Shown piece by piece: positions 19,566-28,753 of a DNA stretch of 64,000 bases (within the stretch, counting starts at the first letter, position 1; each line of letters opens with the position of its first letter). The notes beneath the pieces are model-generated. The model saw only the letters and a list, made by a program, of their open reading frames with translations, made no database searches and was not told the DNA's origin. This stretch comes from Parolsenella massiliensis (GTDB lineage: Bacteria > Actinomycetota > Coriobacteriia > Coriobacteriales > Atopobiaceae), in assembly GCF_900143685.1 (NCBI RefSeq), contig NZ_LT671675.1, positions 1,233,985 through 1,297,984 on the forward strand, read 5' to 3'. The translations under genes were made by a program, and so were the position numbers.

Positions 19566-21045
19566 AATCCCCCAGGAAGAGCTGAACAACCACCTATGGA
19601 ACGCGGCCGTCCTGCTGCGCACCTACATCGATGCCGGGTCGTACAAGCAATACATCTTCCCACTGCTGTTCTTCAAGCGCCTCTCCGACGTCTACGACGA
19701 GGAGACCGTCGAAGCGTTGGAAGCCTCCGACGGAGATGTAGAGTTCGCAGCCCTGCCAGAGAACCATAGCTTCGCCATCCCCGACGGCGCCCACTGGAGC
19801 GATGTCAGGGAGGTCACAGAGAATGTCGGCAAGGCCATCGTCGACGCCTTCCGTGCCATCGAGGCAGCCAACGATTCCAAGCTTCGCGGCATCTTCGGCG
19901 ACGCCGCCTGGACCAACAAGAAGCGCCTGCCCGACCGTCTGCTCAAGGACCTCATCGAGCACTTCAGCGCCGAGACGCTTTCTATAGCCAACTGTCCCGA
20001 GGACGAGCTCGGCCAGGGATACGAGTACCTCATCAAGAAGTTTGCGGACGATTCGGGGCATACCGCCCAGGAGTTCTACACCAACCGCACGGTCGTCCAC
20101 CTGATGACCGAGATCCTCCAGCCCAGGCCCGGAGAGTCCATCTACGATCCCACCTGTGGCAGCGCCGGCATGCTCATCTCCGCCATCGCCCACCTCAAAC
20201 AACATGGGGAGGAGTGGCGCAACGTCCATGCGTACGGACAGGAAATCAACCAGCTCTCGTCTGCCATCGGCCGCATGAACCTGTTCCTTCACGGGGTCGA
20301 GGACTTCGAGATCGCCAACGACGACACGCTACGGCACCCTGCCTTCCTCGAAGGGGGAAAGCTACGCACTTTCGACATGGTGCTCGCCAATCCCCCTTAC
20401 TCCATCAAGCAGTGGGATCGCGAGTCGTTCGCATCCGACCCCTATGGCCGCAACTTCCTCGGCACGCCTCCGCAGGGCCGCGCCGACTACGCCTTCATCC
20501 AGCACATCCTCAAGAGCATGAACCCAAAGAGCGGCAGGTGCGCCATCCTCCTTCCCCACGGCGTGCTCTTCCGCAACGAGGAGTCGGAGATGCGCAAGAG
20601 GCTCGTGAGAAGCGATCTAGTCGAGGCGATCATCGGGCTCGGCGCAAACCTCTTCTTCAACTCGCCCATGGAAGCGTGCGTCCTCATCTGCCGCAGCGAG
20701 AAAGCGCCAAAACGGCGCAAGGAGATACTGTTCATCGACGCCTCCGCCGAGGTGACCCGTAAGAACGCGCAGAGTTACCTTGAGCCCCACCACATCGAGA
20801 AGATCGTTGAGGCCTACCGATCGGATAAGGACGTCGAGGGCTTCTCATCCCACGCAACGATTGGCGAAATCGAAAGCAACGCCTTCTCACTCTCCATCCC
20901 CCTGTACGTGAAGTCCTCCAACGACGATGGCGCTGACGACAGAAGCATCGAAGAGACGGTGGAGAGTTGGAAGGCCACCTCCATAAAGGCCATGTCCATG
21001 CTCGATGGCATTGCTACGAAATTGCACGAAAACGATGGTGAGTGA
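19555..21045 (+). CDS. hsdM: Type I restriction-modification methylase subunit, copy 2 (paralogue)
   Basis: 496 residues, homologous to the preceding gene along its whole length (both have YKQYIFPLLFFKR/YKSYITPLLFFKR-type N-termini and VYDEET), yet clearly divergent. Motif I is DPTCGSAGML (about 198), motif IV NPPY (about 278), and the F-TP element reads EFYTNRTVVHLM. All catalytic motifs remain, so it should be active. ATG at 19555 within the end of copy 1, with GGGAGG upstream. Two intact, non-identical hsdM genes in one operon are unusual and suggest a mixed M1M2S methylase or a duplication with division of labour. Confidence 0.93.
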   Translation: MENRIPQEELNNHLWNAAVLLRTYIDAGSYKQYIFPLLFFKRLSDVYDEETVEALEASDGDVEFAALPENHSFAIPDGAHWSDVREVTENVGKAIVDAFRAIEAANDSKLRGIFGDAAWTNKKRLPDRLLKDLIEHFSAETLSIANCPEDELGQGYEYLIKKFADDSGHTAQEFYTNRTVVHLMTEILQPRPGESIYDPTCGSAGMLISAIAHLKQHGEEWRNVHAYGQEINQLSSAIGRMNLFLHGVEDFEIANDDTLRHPAFLEGGKLRTFDMVLANPPYSIKQWDRESFASDPYGRNFLGTPPQGRADYAFIQHILKSMNPKSGRCAILLPHGVLFRNEESEMRKRLVRSDLVEAIIGLGANLFFNSPMEACVLICRSEKAPKRRKEILFIDASAEVTRKNAQSYLEPHHIEKIVEAYRSDKDVEGFSSHATIGEIESNAFSLSIPLYVKSSNDDGADDRSIEETVESWKATSIKAMSMLDGIATKLHENDGE

Positions 21046-21046
21046 C

Positions 21047-22171
21047 ATGACCCGTGTTTATTTGGGCGACGTAGCCCGCGAAATCAAAAAGAAGGCTTCC
21101 GTAGGGCATGAGCTGCCCACGGTCGGCCTTGAGCATCTGGATTCCGGCGAGGTTGAGCTCGCCCGTTGGGACGAAGGCGCCGAGACCACTTTCACCAAGG
21201 CCTTCTCAAAAGGACAGGTGCTATTCGGACGCCGCAGGGCCTATCTGCGCAAAGCGGCCATCGCCCCATTCGATGGAATCTGCTCCGGAGACATCACCGT
21301 CATCGCCGCCAAGGACGGCCTCTCCCCACGGTTGCTCCCATTTATCATCCAGAACGATGCCCTATTTGAGCACGCCGTCACCAACTCGGCAGGCTCCCTC
21401 TCGCCAAGGGTCAAGTGGCAGAGCCTCTCGCAATTTGAGTTCGAGCTCCCCAGCGGCGACAGACAGGAAGAGCTTGCCGACATTCTCTGGGCCGCACAAG
21501 AGACGAGGTCTCACTACAGACAGCTGCTTACAGCCTGCGACGACGTCGTCAAATCACAATTTGTCGAGATGTTCAGCTCCGTGAATAGCAATGATTTGAG
21601 ACCCCTTAAAGATGTCTGTTCAATTATTACTGATGGCACACACCAGCCTCCGAAGTTTATCGACAAAGGCATTCCATTTCTTTTTGTCAGCAATATTGTT
21701 TCAGATGTCATCAGCTATGAAACGAATAAGTTCATTTCTGCGGAAGACTATGAACAACTTATTCACCGAACTCCAGTCGAAGAGGGGGACGTCCTTGTCT
21801 CAGCAGTAGGCTCATTTGGTCACCCTGCAATTGTCACAGACGACAGGCCGTTTTGTTTTCAGCGCCATATCGCATACCTGAAACCTCGGCACGATTTGAT
21901 TGACAGCAATTATCTACATGCTGCCTTGCTTTCAGAGAACGCCCAAAGATATATGGATCGATGCGCGAAAGGTGCCGCCCAGCGAACCGTAACTTTGAAG
22001 AACTTCAAGGATTTGAAAGTTCCGGTTCCCCCGCTTGCTCTCCAGCAGGAGTTCGCCACCTTAGCCGCTTCGGTCGACAAATCGAAATTTGCCATACAAA
22101 AGGCCCTCGATGAGCTGAGCGCCACGACGAAAAAAATCTTGAACCAGGAGTTAGGACTCGGAGATGTTTAA
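21047..22171 (+). CDS. hsdS: Type I restriction specificity subunit (expressed copy)
   Basis: 374 residues with the usual TRD1-CR1-TRD2-CR2 order. TRD1 covers about 1-150 (LFGRRRAYLRKAAIAPFDG), the central conserved helix ends in DDVVKSQFVEMF, TRD2 covers about 178-335 (DGTHQPPKFIDKGIPF), and CR2 is LQQEFATLAASVDKSKFAI. TRD2 is visibly more AT-rich than the 5' half, as expected for an exchanged cassette. The inner repeat (21550-21574) lies at the CR1/TRD2 joint and the outer repeat (22070-22090) in CR2. I prefer the ATG at 21047 (GGTGAG upstream) over 21035. It overlaps hsdR by 8 bp. Confidence 0.93.
   Translation: MTRVYLGDVAREIKKKASVGHELPTVGLEHLDSGEVELARWDEGAETTFTKAFSKGQVLFGRRRAYLRKAAIAPFDGICSGDITVIAAKDGLSPRLLPFIIQNDALFEHAVTNSAGSLSPRVKWQSLSQFEFELPSGDRQEELADILWAAQETRSHYRQLLTACDDVVKSQFVEMFSSVNSNDLRPLKDVCSIITDGTHQPPKFIDKGIPFLFVSNIVSDVISYETNKFISAEDYEQLIHRTPVEEGDVLVSAVGSFGHPAIVTDDRPFCFQRHIAYLKPRHDLIDSNYLHAALLSENAQRYMDRCAKGAAQRTVTLKNFKDLKVPVPPLALQQEFATLAASVDKSKFAIQKALDELSATTKKILNQELGLGDV
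21550..21574. repeat. Inner inverted repeat, copy in hsdS
   Basis: 25-bp exact partner of 17931-17955, encoding KSQFVEMF at the border between the central conserved region and TRD2. Confidence 0.88.
22070..22090. repeat. Outer inverted repeat, copy in hsdS
   Basis: 21-bp exact partner of 17388-17408, encoding SVDKSKF in the distal conserved region. Confidence 0.85.
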
Positions 22172-25076
22172 CGAGGACAACACCATCGAGCAAATGAGTG
22201 TCAAAGCGCTCTCCGACCTCGGCTGGACCTATGTGGCTGCCGACAATCTTCCTCGCCGTCATACCGACGTCATGGTCGAGCCTATGGTCAAGGATGCCCT
22301 CATTAGGCTCAATCCGGAGGTCGCAGAAGACCCCGATCGCGCCGACGAGATTATCTACCGGCTCAGGGCCCTCATCCAATCCGCAAGCCCCCAGAACCTG
22401 GTCTCCACCAACGAGCGCTTCAAAAAGCTCATTTTCGAGGAGAACTCATTCCCTTACGGCAAAGACGGCCGCATGGTCCCCATCCGCTTCTTTGGCACGG
22501 CGGCGGACGGCGATCTCGACAAGAACGAGTACATCGTCACCAACCAGTGGGTCTACCCTCAGGAGCAGGGCGGCAAGCGCCTCGACCTCGTCCTTCTTGT
22601 CAATGGATTTCCGCTCGTCATCGGCGAGTTCAAGACGCCGGTGCGCGATTCGATAACCTGGCTCGACGGCGCTGGCGACATCGCCAAATATGAGAAGAGC
22701 ATCCCGCAGATGTTCGTCTGTAGCGCTATCAGCTTCGCCAGCGAAGGGAAATGCTATCGCTACGGGTCAGTGAACATGCCTCCCGAGATGTGGGGACCCT
22801 GGCATGAGGGCGACAAGAAGAGCGAGGGCACACTTGCCGACGTCAAGAGAAGCATGACGTCCATGCTAACCCCCACGAACGTCATGGACATCTTCCAGTT
22901 CTTCACGCTCTTCGCCACCGATAAGAAGCATCGACGCATCAAGTTGATCTGTCGCTACCAACAGTTCGAGGGCGCAAACCTCATCGTGGACCGCGTCCGC
23001 GCCGGCTATCCGAAGCGCGGCCTCATCTGGCACTTTCAGGGATCCGGCAAGTCGCTACTCATGGTGTTCGCCGCCCAAAAACTTCGAATGGTTCCCGAGC
23101 TCAAGAACCCAACCGTCGTCATCGTGGATGACCGCATCGACTTGGAGACCCAGATCACGGGGACCTTCAACGCATCCGATATCCCCAACCTCGCAAGCGC
23201 CGGCAGCAAGGAGGAGCTTGAGTCCTTCTTCAAGCAGGACATGAGAAAGATCCTTATCACCACCATCTTCAAATTCGGCGAGATCACAGGGACGCTCAAC
23301 GAGCGCGAGAACATCATCCTTATGGTCGACGAGGCGCACCGCACCCAAGAGGGCGACCTCGGCGAGAAGATGCGCCTCGCTCTGCCGAACGCCTTCTTCT
23401 TCGGCTTGACCGGCACGCCCATCAACCGAACCGACAAGAACACGTTCCATACCTTCGGTGCCAAAGAGGACAAGTCCGGCTACATGAGCCGCTATTCCTT
23501 CGCCGACTCCATCCGCGACCACGCCACGTTGCCGCTCCATTTTGAAACCGTTCCCGTTGAGCTCCACGTCAACCAAGAGGTTGTGAACGCCGCCTTTGAC
23601 GAAATGACCCAAGACCTCAGCAAAGAGGACAAGGCGGAACTCACCAGGCGCGTCAAGATCGAGGCCGTCATGAAGGCCCCCGACCGCATCCACAAGGTAT
23701 GCGAGCACATCGCCAAACACTTCAAATCGAAGGTTGAGCCCGACGGTTTCAAGGCACAAGTGGTCTGCTACGACCGAGAGTGCTGTCTGCTGTATAAGGA
23801 GGAACTCGACAAACTCTTGGGTGCCGATGCGGTCACCATCGTCATGGACACGAACAACGACAAGGAGGACCGCTACAAGGCATACCGCCGCGATCGCGAT
23901 GCCGAGGAAAAGCTTCTTGACCGTTTCCGTGACCCGGACGACCCGCTCAAGGTCCTCATCGTAACCGCGAAGCTGCTCACGGGGTTCGATGCACCCATCC
24001 TGCAAACTCAGTACCTCGACAAACCCCTGCGCGACCACACGTTGCTGCAGGCGATCTGCCGAACCAACCGCGTCTACAACGACAAGAAGTCGTTCGGCCT
24101 CATCGTCGACTATATCGGCCTCTTCGACAACATCGCCAAGTCCCTCCACTTTGACGAGGTCGAGGTTCAGAAGGTCATAACCAACATCGATGAGGTCAAA
24201 GCCGAGTTGCCCAGACTCATGCATTGCTGCCTTGAGTACTTCTCGACGGTCAAAAACCGCCGTAGCGCGGATTGGGAATCCCTTCTCGAAGCCCAACAAT
24301 GCCTGCCGACAACAAAGGTGAAGGATCAATTCGGAGCCGACTTCTCGGTCCTGAACAGGGCATGGGAAGCCCTTTCTCCCGATCCGTGCCTGAACCCTTA
24401 CAAGCCCGATTTCATCTGGCTCTCACAGGTCTATGACTCCGTTAGGCCCGTAGACAATCGCGGAAAGCTCATCTGGGCAGCGCTCGGTCCCAAAACAATC
24501 GAACTCGTACACGAGAACATCACCGTTGAGAACGTACGGGACGATGACGACATCCTTGAACTCGACGAGGACATGATCGAGCATTTCATCAACGACAAGA
24601 GCAATACCGAGAAGATCACGCGTAAGCTGGAGATAGATCTCGTCGCCCGAATCCGCAAGCACGATAAGAATGGTAAGTTCCAAAAGCTCGGCGAGCGTCT
24701 GGAGGACCTGAGGGAACGCCACGAGCAGGGTCTCATCAACAGCGTCGAGTTCCTCAAGATGCTCATTGACCTCGCCAAGGAGGCGCGAGCCGCCGAGAAG
24801 GAAGTCGTGCCCGAGGAAGAGGAAGACAAAGGTAAAGCCGCCCTCACCGAACTCTTCAACGGCATCAAGAACGGCGACACGCCCATCATCGTCGAGAACA
24901 TCGTCAATGACATCGACGAGATCGTTAAGATTACCCGTTTCGACGGTTGGCAAGCCACTACGGCCGGCGTCAAAGAGGTCAAAAAACAGCTCCGCGCCAT
25001 TCTATGGATGCGCTATAAGCTCAAGGATCAAGCCTTATTCGACAAGGCCTATTCGTACATCGAGCTTTACTACTAA
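22164..25076 (+). CDS. hsdR: Type I restriction endonuclease subunit R
   Basis: 970 residues. An N-terminal PD-(D/E)xK nuclease is seen as LDLVLLVNGFPLVIGEFK (Asp about 139, Glu-x-Lys about 155). The SF2 helicase/translocase motor follows: Walker A as QGSGKS (about 293), DEAH (about 388) with TGTP, and the second RecA domain with LIVTAKLLTGFDAP and QAICRTNR. A C-terminal helical part binds the M2S core. It cuts DNA far from unmethylated target sites after ATP-driven translocation. It overlaps hsdS, so it is in the same operon, but it lies outside the segment bounded by the repeats. Inversion could therefore separate it from hsdM/hsdS. Confidence 0.95.
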   Translation: MFNEDNTIEQMSVKALSDLGWTYVAADNLPRRHTDVMVEPMVKDALIRLNPEVAEDPDRADEIIYRLRALIQSASPQNLVSTNERFKKLIFEENSFPYGKDGRMVPIRFFGTAADGDLDKNEYIVTNQWVYPQEQGGKRLDLVLLVNGFPLVIGEFKTPVRDSITWLDGAGDIAKYEKSIPQMFVCSAISFASEGKCYRYGSVNMPPEMWGPWHEGDKKSEGTLADVKRSMTSMLTPTNVMDIFQFFTLFATDKKHRRIKLICRYQQFEGANLIVDRVRAGYPKRGLIWHFQGSGKSLLMVFAAQKLRMVPELKNPTVVIVDDRIDLETQITGTFNASDIPNLASAGSKEELESFFKQDMRKILITTIFKFGEITGTLNERENIILMVDEAHRTQEGDLGEKMRLALPNAFFFGLTGTPINRTDKNTFHTFGAKEDKSGYMSRYSFADSIRDHATLPLHFETVPVELHVNQEVVNAAFDEMTQDLSKEDKAELTRRVKIEAVMKAPDRIHKVCEHIAKHFKSKVEPDGFKAQVVCYDRECCLLYKEELDKLLGADAVTIVMDTNNDKEDRYKAYRRDRDAEEKLLDRFRDPDDPLKVLIVTAKLLTGFDAPILQTQYLDKPLRDHTLLQAICRTNRVYNDKKSFGLIVDYIGLFDNIAKSLHFDEVEVQKVITNIDEVKAELPRLMHCCLEYFSTVKNRRSADWESLLEAQQCLPTTKVKDQFGADFSVLNRAWEALSPDPCLNPYKPDFIWLSQVYDSVRPVDNRGKLIWAALGPKTIELVHENITVENVRDDDDILELDEDMIEHFINDKSNTEKITRKLEIDLVARIRKHDKNGKFQKLGERLEDLRERHEQGLINSVEFLKMLIDLAKEARAAEKEVVPEEEEDKGKAALTELFNGIKNGDTPIIVENIVNDIDEIVKITRFDGWQATTAGVKEVKKQLRAILWMRYKLKDQALFDKAYSYIELYY

Positions 25077-25100
25077 ACAGCCGAAACCTTGTTTTTATAA

Positions 25101-25133
25101 GCCCGGGTCGCACCTCGTGGGTGTGGTCCGGGC
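25101..25133 (+). terminator. Possible terminator after hsdR
   Basis: GCCCGG and CCGGGC bracket a partly paired 21-nt loop, followed by ATTCTTC, 24 bp beyond the hsdR stop. The T-run is poor. Confidence 0.4.
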
Positions 25134-25308
25134 ATTCTTCTCGGCGAACGCCACGTAGCGCAAACGCAAATCCAAAGTCGAATAGATTCGATATGAAGCA
25201 CGGTCGCCTTTATGAACAAGCTGTTCGCAATCTTTCATGAGCCCGCAGCGCAACATATCACTTCCAGCGAGAAAATACGGGCCTAAGAAGACAGAAAAGC
25301 AGGCACCC

Positions 25309-25750
25309 ATGGGAGCTTGGATGATCCGCGCGGGGCGCGGCGGAGCGTATGCGGCAGACTGGCTCGATCGCAACGTCATTGTCATCGGCTGAGATTTCGA
25401 CGGCGCGGATATCGCCAACATGAGCCGCGAGCAAATCAAGGCCGCGTACACTTCGGCTCACCCCGCAGAGAACAAGCAGAAGGTTGCCGCCAGCGTTGGC
25501 CAGGTCTATCGCTTCGCGCATTCGATGGCCCAGGGCTCCACAATCGTCATGTACAACCCTACGGAGCGGCTCTAACGTCTCAACGGGCGGCTTCACCAAG
25601 GAGGCGCGCTACGAGGGCGACCGCGCCAACGTCCCCGTTCGTCTGCTCGACCTTGACGCCTTCGTGCGTCACTACGTCGAGGTCTATGATAGGGCCGATG
25701 ACGACACCCGCTCCATCCTCCCGCTCACCCGTATTTGGTGGCCGGCGTAG
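25309..25750 (+). pseudogene. Remnant of an Mrr-type restriction protein
   Basis: Frame one from the ATG at 25309 reads MGAWMIRAGRGGAYAADWL, then a TGA where tryptophan would be expected (VIVIG-stop-DFDGAD). It goes on to SREQIKAAYTSAHPAENKQK and ASVGQVYRFAHSMAQGSTIV, ending YNPTERL. In another frame the final part continues STGGFTKEARYEGDRANVPV, RLLDLDAFVRHYVEVYD and ILPLTRIWWP. These are the first and last parts of Mrr/restriction-system proteins. The middle, including most of the catalytic Mrr domain, is deleted. So there is one nonsense codon plus an internal frame-shifting deletion. Not functional. Confidence 0.8.
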
Positions 25751-25812
25751 ATAGCCTTATGAATAATTGCAACTGGAAACTATTGTGATTTTCCAATGAC
25801 TTGGAGACCAGA

Positions 25813-26820
25813 TTGAGTACTATTGATGGCAACAGTACCCCGCACGCTTCTCCCGGCAACGGTGTAGCGAACCAGGCGGGGTCGTTTTCTTCCTTTAAGC
25901 CGTCTCTCACATGCAACGATCAACTTAGCCTCATGGTTTCTCGCGGTCTCCGCGTGAATGACCGCAATGAGGCATTGAAACGGCTCTCTGAGCTTAATTA
26001 CTACAGGTTGCGTGGCTATTGGCTTGCCTTCGAAAAGGATGATGCGTTCATTGAAGGAACGACGTTCGAAGACATCACGGACGTGTACGATCTCGACTCC
26101 AAGTTTCGTCGCTGGATATGGGCTGCACTGGAGCCAATCGAGATTAAAGCGCGGACCACATTGGCGCAGCACCTCTCCATGACATATGGACCCCTTGCGC
26201 ACCTCAACAGTGGCCTCTTCAACAATGCCAGCATGCATGCGGAGTCAATCAATAACGTCAGACGCGAGATTGACCAGGCGAGGAAGAACCAGGTCCCTTG
26301 CGTGCTTCACAATCTTAAGAAGTATGGTGAACTACCGATTTGGGCAGCCGTTGAAATCATGTCCCTTGGCACCGTATCGAAGCTGTACGGCAATCTCAGC
26401 AACACCGCTGTCAATAAAAACGGAACTACCGTTGCGAAGGCCATCGCCGAAGAATTCGGGCTTAAGCCGTACGCGCTCAAGAGCTGGCTCAGGCACCTCA
26501 CCTACGTTCGCAACATATGCGGGCACCACTCCAGGCTCTACAACAGAGTAATGACCAACAGGCCAACGTTGCTCAAAGCAGACAAGCCATACGCCAGCAA
26601 CAAGCAGTTTCCAACACTTCTTGTCCTCATGAGAATCTACCAGAATTCGTGGCCAGCGAAATGGAACGAACTGGTTAATGAATTAGACCGCATCATGTCA
26701 GGTCACGATGCTGCATTGCGCTCAATGGGATTCCCGGATAACTGGAAACAGGTTTTGACATCGTCGCGTTCCAATAGAAGCGGCAAGTCAAACGTTCGAT
26801 ACTCCCACGCACCCGCATGA
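25813..26820 (+). CDS. Abi_2-family (AbiD/AbiF-like) abortive infection protein
   Basis: 335 residues. The Abi_2 pattern is clear: an opening KPSLTCNDQLSLMVSRGL, then LNYYRLRGYW and LDSKFRRWIWAALEPIEI. The conserved C-terminal motif is RHLTYVRNICGHHSRLYNR, whose R-(x4-6)-H pattern places these proteins near HEPN-type RNases. Such proteins abort phage infection or are toxins. The start is uncertain: the TTG at 25813 has GGAG 7 bp upstream, and another TTG lies at 25801. Located between a broken mrr and duplicated debris, so acquisition as a defence-island passenger is likely. No antitoxin gene is seen beside it. Confidence 0.85.
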   Translation: MSTIDGNSTPHASPGNGVANQAGSFSSFKPSLTCNDQLSLMVSRGLRVNDRNEALKRLSELNYYRLRGYWLAFEKDDAFIEGTTFEDITDVYDLDSKFRRWIWAALEPIEIKARTTLAQHLSMTYGPLAHLNSGLFNNASMHAESINNVRREIDQARKNQVPCVLHNLKKYGELPIWAAVEIMSLGTVSKLYGNLSNTAVNKNGTTVAKAIAEEFGLKPYALKSWLRHLTYVRNICGHHSRLYNRVMTNRPTLLKADKPYASNKQFPTLLVLMRIYQNSWPAKWNELVNELDRIMSGHDAALRSMGFPDNWKQVLTSSRSNRSGKSNVRYSHAPA

Positions 26821-26963
26821 GTCGCTGAAGGTAAACTTGTCCATCTTCAGCCCCGTTCCGATTCTCAAGAAGCCGTTCTCGGCATGGGCGTTGAGAAAGC
26901 CGTCGCCGAAGACCGGCCCCGCCCACTGAACTCGAAGCTCGTCGGGTCACATCCGGCCAACGC
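26821..26963. other. Degraded spacer after the Abi gene
   Basis: No credible frame or terminator; it leads into the duplicated C-terminal fragment. Confidence 0.3.
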
Positions 26964-27199
26964 TCACAGGCATCGGTGGAAAGCCACCCGCAAACCCACC
27001 TCGCTGCACAGCTTCGCCAGGCCGCCCGCCACGAGCAGCGCGACGCACGCGCCGCCAACGGCGGCCTGCTCGGGGTAGAAGTCGGCGAAGTCGCGCAGGC
27101 GCATGCCGGTCGTCGCGAGCAGCCACGCGATAAGGACGGGTACGCCCACGTGAAACGCCAGGGCCCAGGCGATGCGCACGGCACGCTCTAAGCCGCGCG
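26964..27199 (-). pseudogene. Fragment duplicating the C-terminus of the serine hydrolase gene
   Basis: The minus-strand frame reads MRIAWALAFHVGVPVLIAWL and DFADFYPEQAAVGGACVALL, matching the two last membrane segments of the serine hydrolase at 29468-30937. The match stops abruptly after GGLAKL. No catalytic domain is present. It is a leftover of a partial duplication. Confidence 0.8.
27008..27199. repeat. ~192-bp direct repeat, copy 1
   Basis: Aligns without gaps to 29500-29691 at a constant offset of 2492 bases; I count about a dozen mismatches by eye. The two copies flank the ATPase gene and a pseudogene. Confidence 0.85.
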
Positions 27200-27301
27200 G
27201 TCGTCACGGCGATAGCCGCCGGCGAGGACGGGTCACGTAACGAACCCCATCGTCGACCGCCACGGCATCTTCGTACGCCTGTCGTCCAGCTGCCGTCTCA
27301 A

Positions 27302-28729
27302 TCACGCACGCAACTCAGCGTATAAATCCCCAAGGGTCACAAGCCGCAAGCCGCCGCCCTCGCTCGCCCGCTTCCTCATCCCGTCACTGAACTCTCTCTT
27401 TGAGAAGAGCACGTAGTGTTCTCGGTCGTAGCCACGAAGAAGCTCGGCCCGACTCATGAGCGTTCGTAGCGCCCCGGTCTCGTCGAACGAGTTCCGCCAC
27501 TTGCACTCCCCAACGAGCAGCTCGCGCTCGATCGAATTGACCGCGACCACGTCAATGTCAGTCTCCTCGTGCGCATGAGGATCGGCCCCCCACCAGCGAC
27601 CAAACTCCAGCGCGGCAAAGGGAAGCCGCCCAGCGATGCTCTCACGGCGCACCCACTGCAGGCATACGTCCTCGAACTGCTTGCCAACATACGTGAGAAA
27701 CGCCTCGCCAGACGTACCGTAGCTCGCCACGGCGCGGCCCGCGCCTTCCTCAATCGAGCCAACGTACCTGCTCACGAAGCGATACCAGTAGGAGAAGAAC
27801 GGGTCCCCAAACGTCCAGGCCGCCCGCTTGGCCGCGGTTCCGCCTCCCAGCGGTTCGAGCTTCTCGATAATGCCGAGGCTCGCCAGCGACCTGAGATACT
27901 TCCCCACGGAGTTGGGGTTCATCCCCACCTTGTCGGCAATGCGCGAGGGCGACGTTGCCCCGGAGCCAATCGCATCCAGCACGGAATTGTAGCCCGCCGG
28001 CTCATGGAGCTCCTGCCGCAGCAGCATGAGGGGCTCCTCGTAGAGCAGGCCGGCCCGGTCAAAGAACAGCTCGGAGACGTTCTCGGCGTATGTCTGCCCC
28101 GTATCTATCTGTGACAGATAATACGGCGTCCCGCCGAACGTCGCATAGTAGGCGACGAGTTCCTCGTCGGAGACCCCGGGGAGCATTCGGGCCGCATCGA
28201 GATAGTCAAAGGGAAGAAGCCTTAGCTGCATGGTCCTGCGGCCATAGAGCGGGCTCTTGCTCCCAAGGACCTCGCCCTCCATGAACCCCTCGTTGCTCCC
28301 GCACAGGATGAGCATGGCATTCGCCTGCGCAAAGCCATGGTCAATCGCGGACTGGAGGACGGAGGGCAGCGACGGGTCAGACTCCGCGGCATAGGGGAAC
28401 TCGTCGAACACGAACACGAGGGGTCGCGGGCCTTCCCAAGAGCGCACTTTCTCAACGATGAAGGACAGGGCATCGTTCCATGTGGCGAAGGCAGGCAGCG
28501 ATGCAGGCAACGAGAACGCCTCATAGGCGGCCGCGCTGAACAGCTCAAGGTTCTGCCTCGTGGTCTTCTGCTGTGCAGTGAAGTAGAGCGTCGGCTTGTC
28601 TCTGACGAACTCGTCGATGAGGGTTGTCTTGCCCACCCGACGCCGACCGTAGATAACCGCCATCTGGAATCCACCCTTGGCGTACGCACGCTCGAGCGAG
28701 TGGAGCTCGCTCTCTCTTCCGACGAACAT
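27302..28729 (-). CDS. AAA ATPase of the archaeal-type/DUF234 family
   Basis: 475 residues. MFVGRESELHSLERAY opens the domain, Walker A is YGRRRVGKTTLI (about 26-37), Walker B is LVFVFDEFPY (about 103-112), and a sensor-like ILCGSNEG follows. A winged-helix segment lies around SPSRIADKVGMNPNSVGKYL. The C-terminal DUF234 part contains an ELLVGECKWR element resembling a PD-(D/E)xK nuclease core (ETDIDVVAV then EGECK-like). Cellular role unknown; relatives are often on mobile or defence islands. The ATG at 28729 begins the canonical sequence although its ribosome-binding site is weak. Three phased palindromes lie 25 bp upstream. Confidence 0.85.
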   Translation of the reverse strand: MFVGRESELHSLERAYAKGGFQMAVIYGRRRVGKTTLIDEFVRDKPTLYFTAQQKTTRQNLELFSAAAYEAFSLPASLPAFATWNDALSFIVEKVRSWEGPRPLVFVFDEFPYAAESDPSLPSVLQSAIDHGFAQANAMLILCGSNEGFMEGEVLGSKSPLYGRRTMQLRLLPFDYLDAARMLPGVSDEELVAYYATFGGTPYYLSQIDTGQTYAENVSELFFDRAGLLYEEPLMLLRQELHEPAGYNSVLDAIGSGATSPSRIADKVGMNPNSVGKYLRSLASLGIIEKLEPLGGGTAAKRAAWTFGDPFFSYWYRFVSRYVGSIEEGAGRAVASYGTSGEAFLTYVGKQFEDVCLQWVRRESIAGRLPFAALEFGRWWGADPHAHEETDIDVVAVNSIERELLVGECKWRNSFDETGALRTLMSRAELLRGYDREHYVLFSKREFSDGMRKRASEGGGLRLVTLGDLYAELRA

Positions 28730-28753
28730 AAGTGACACCGTCCATTCAAACAC

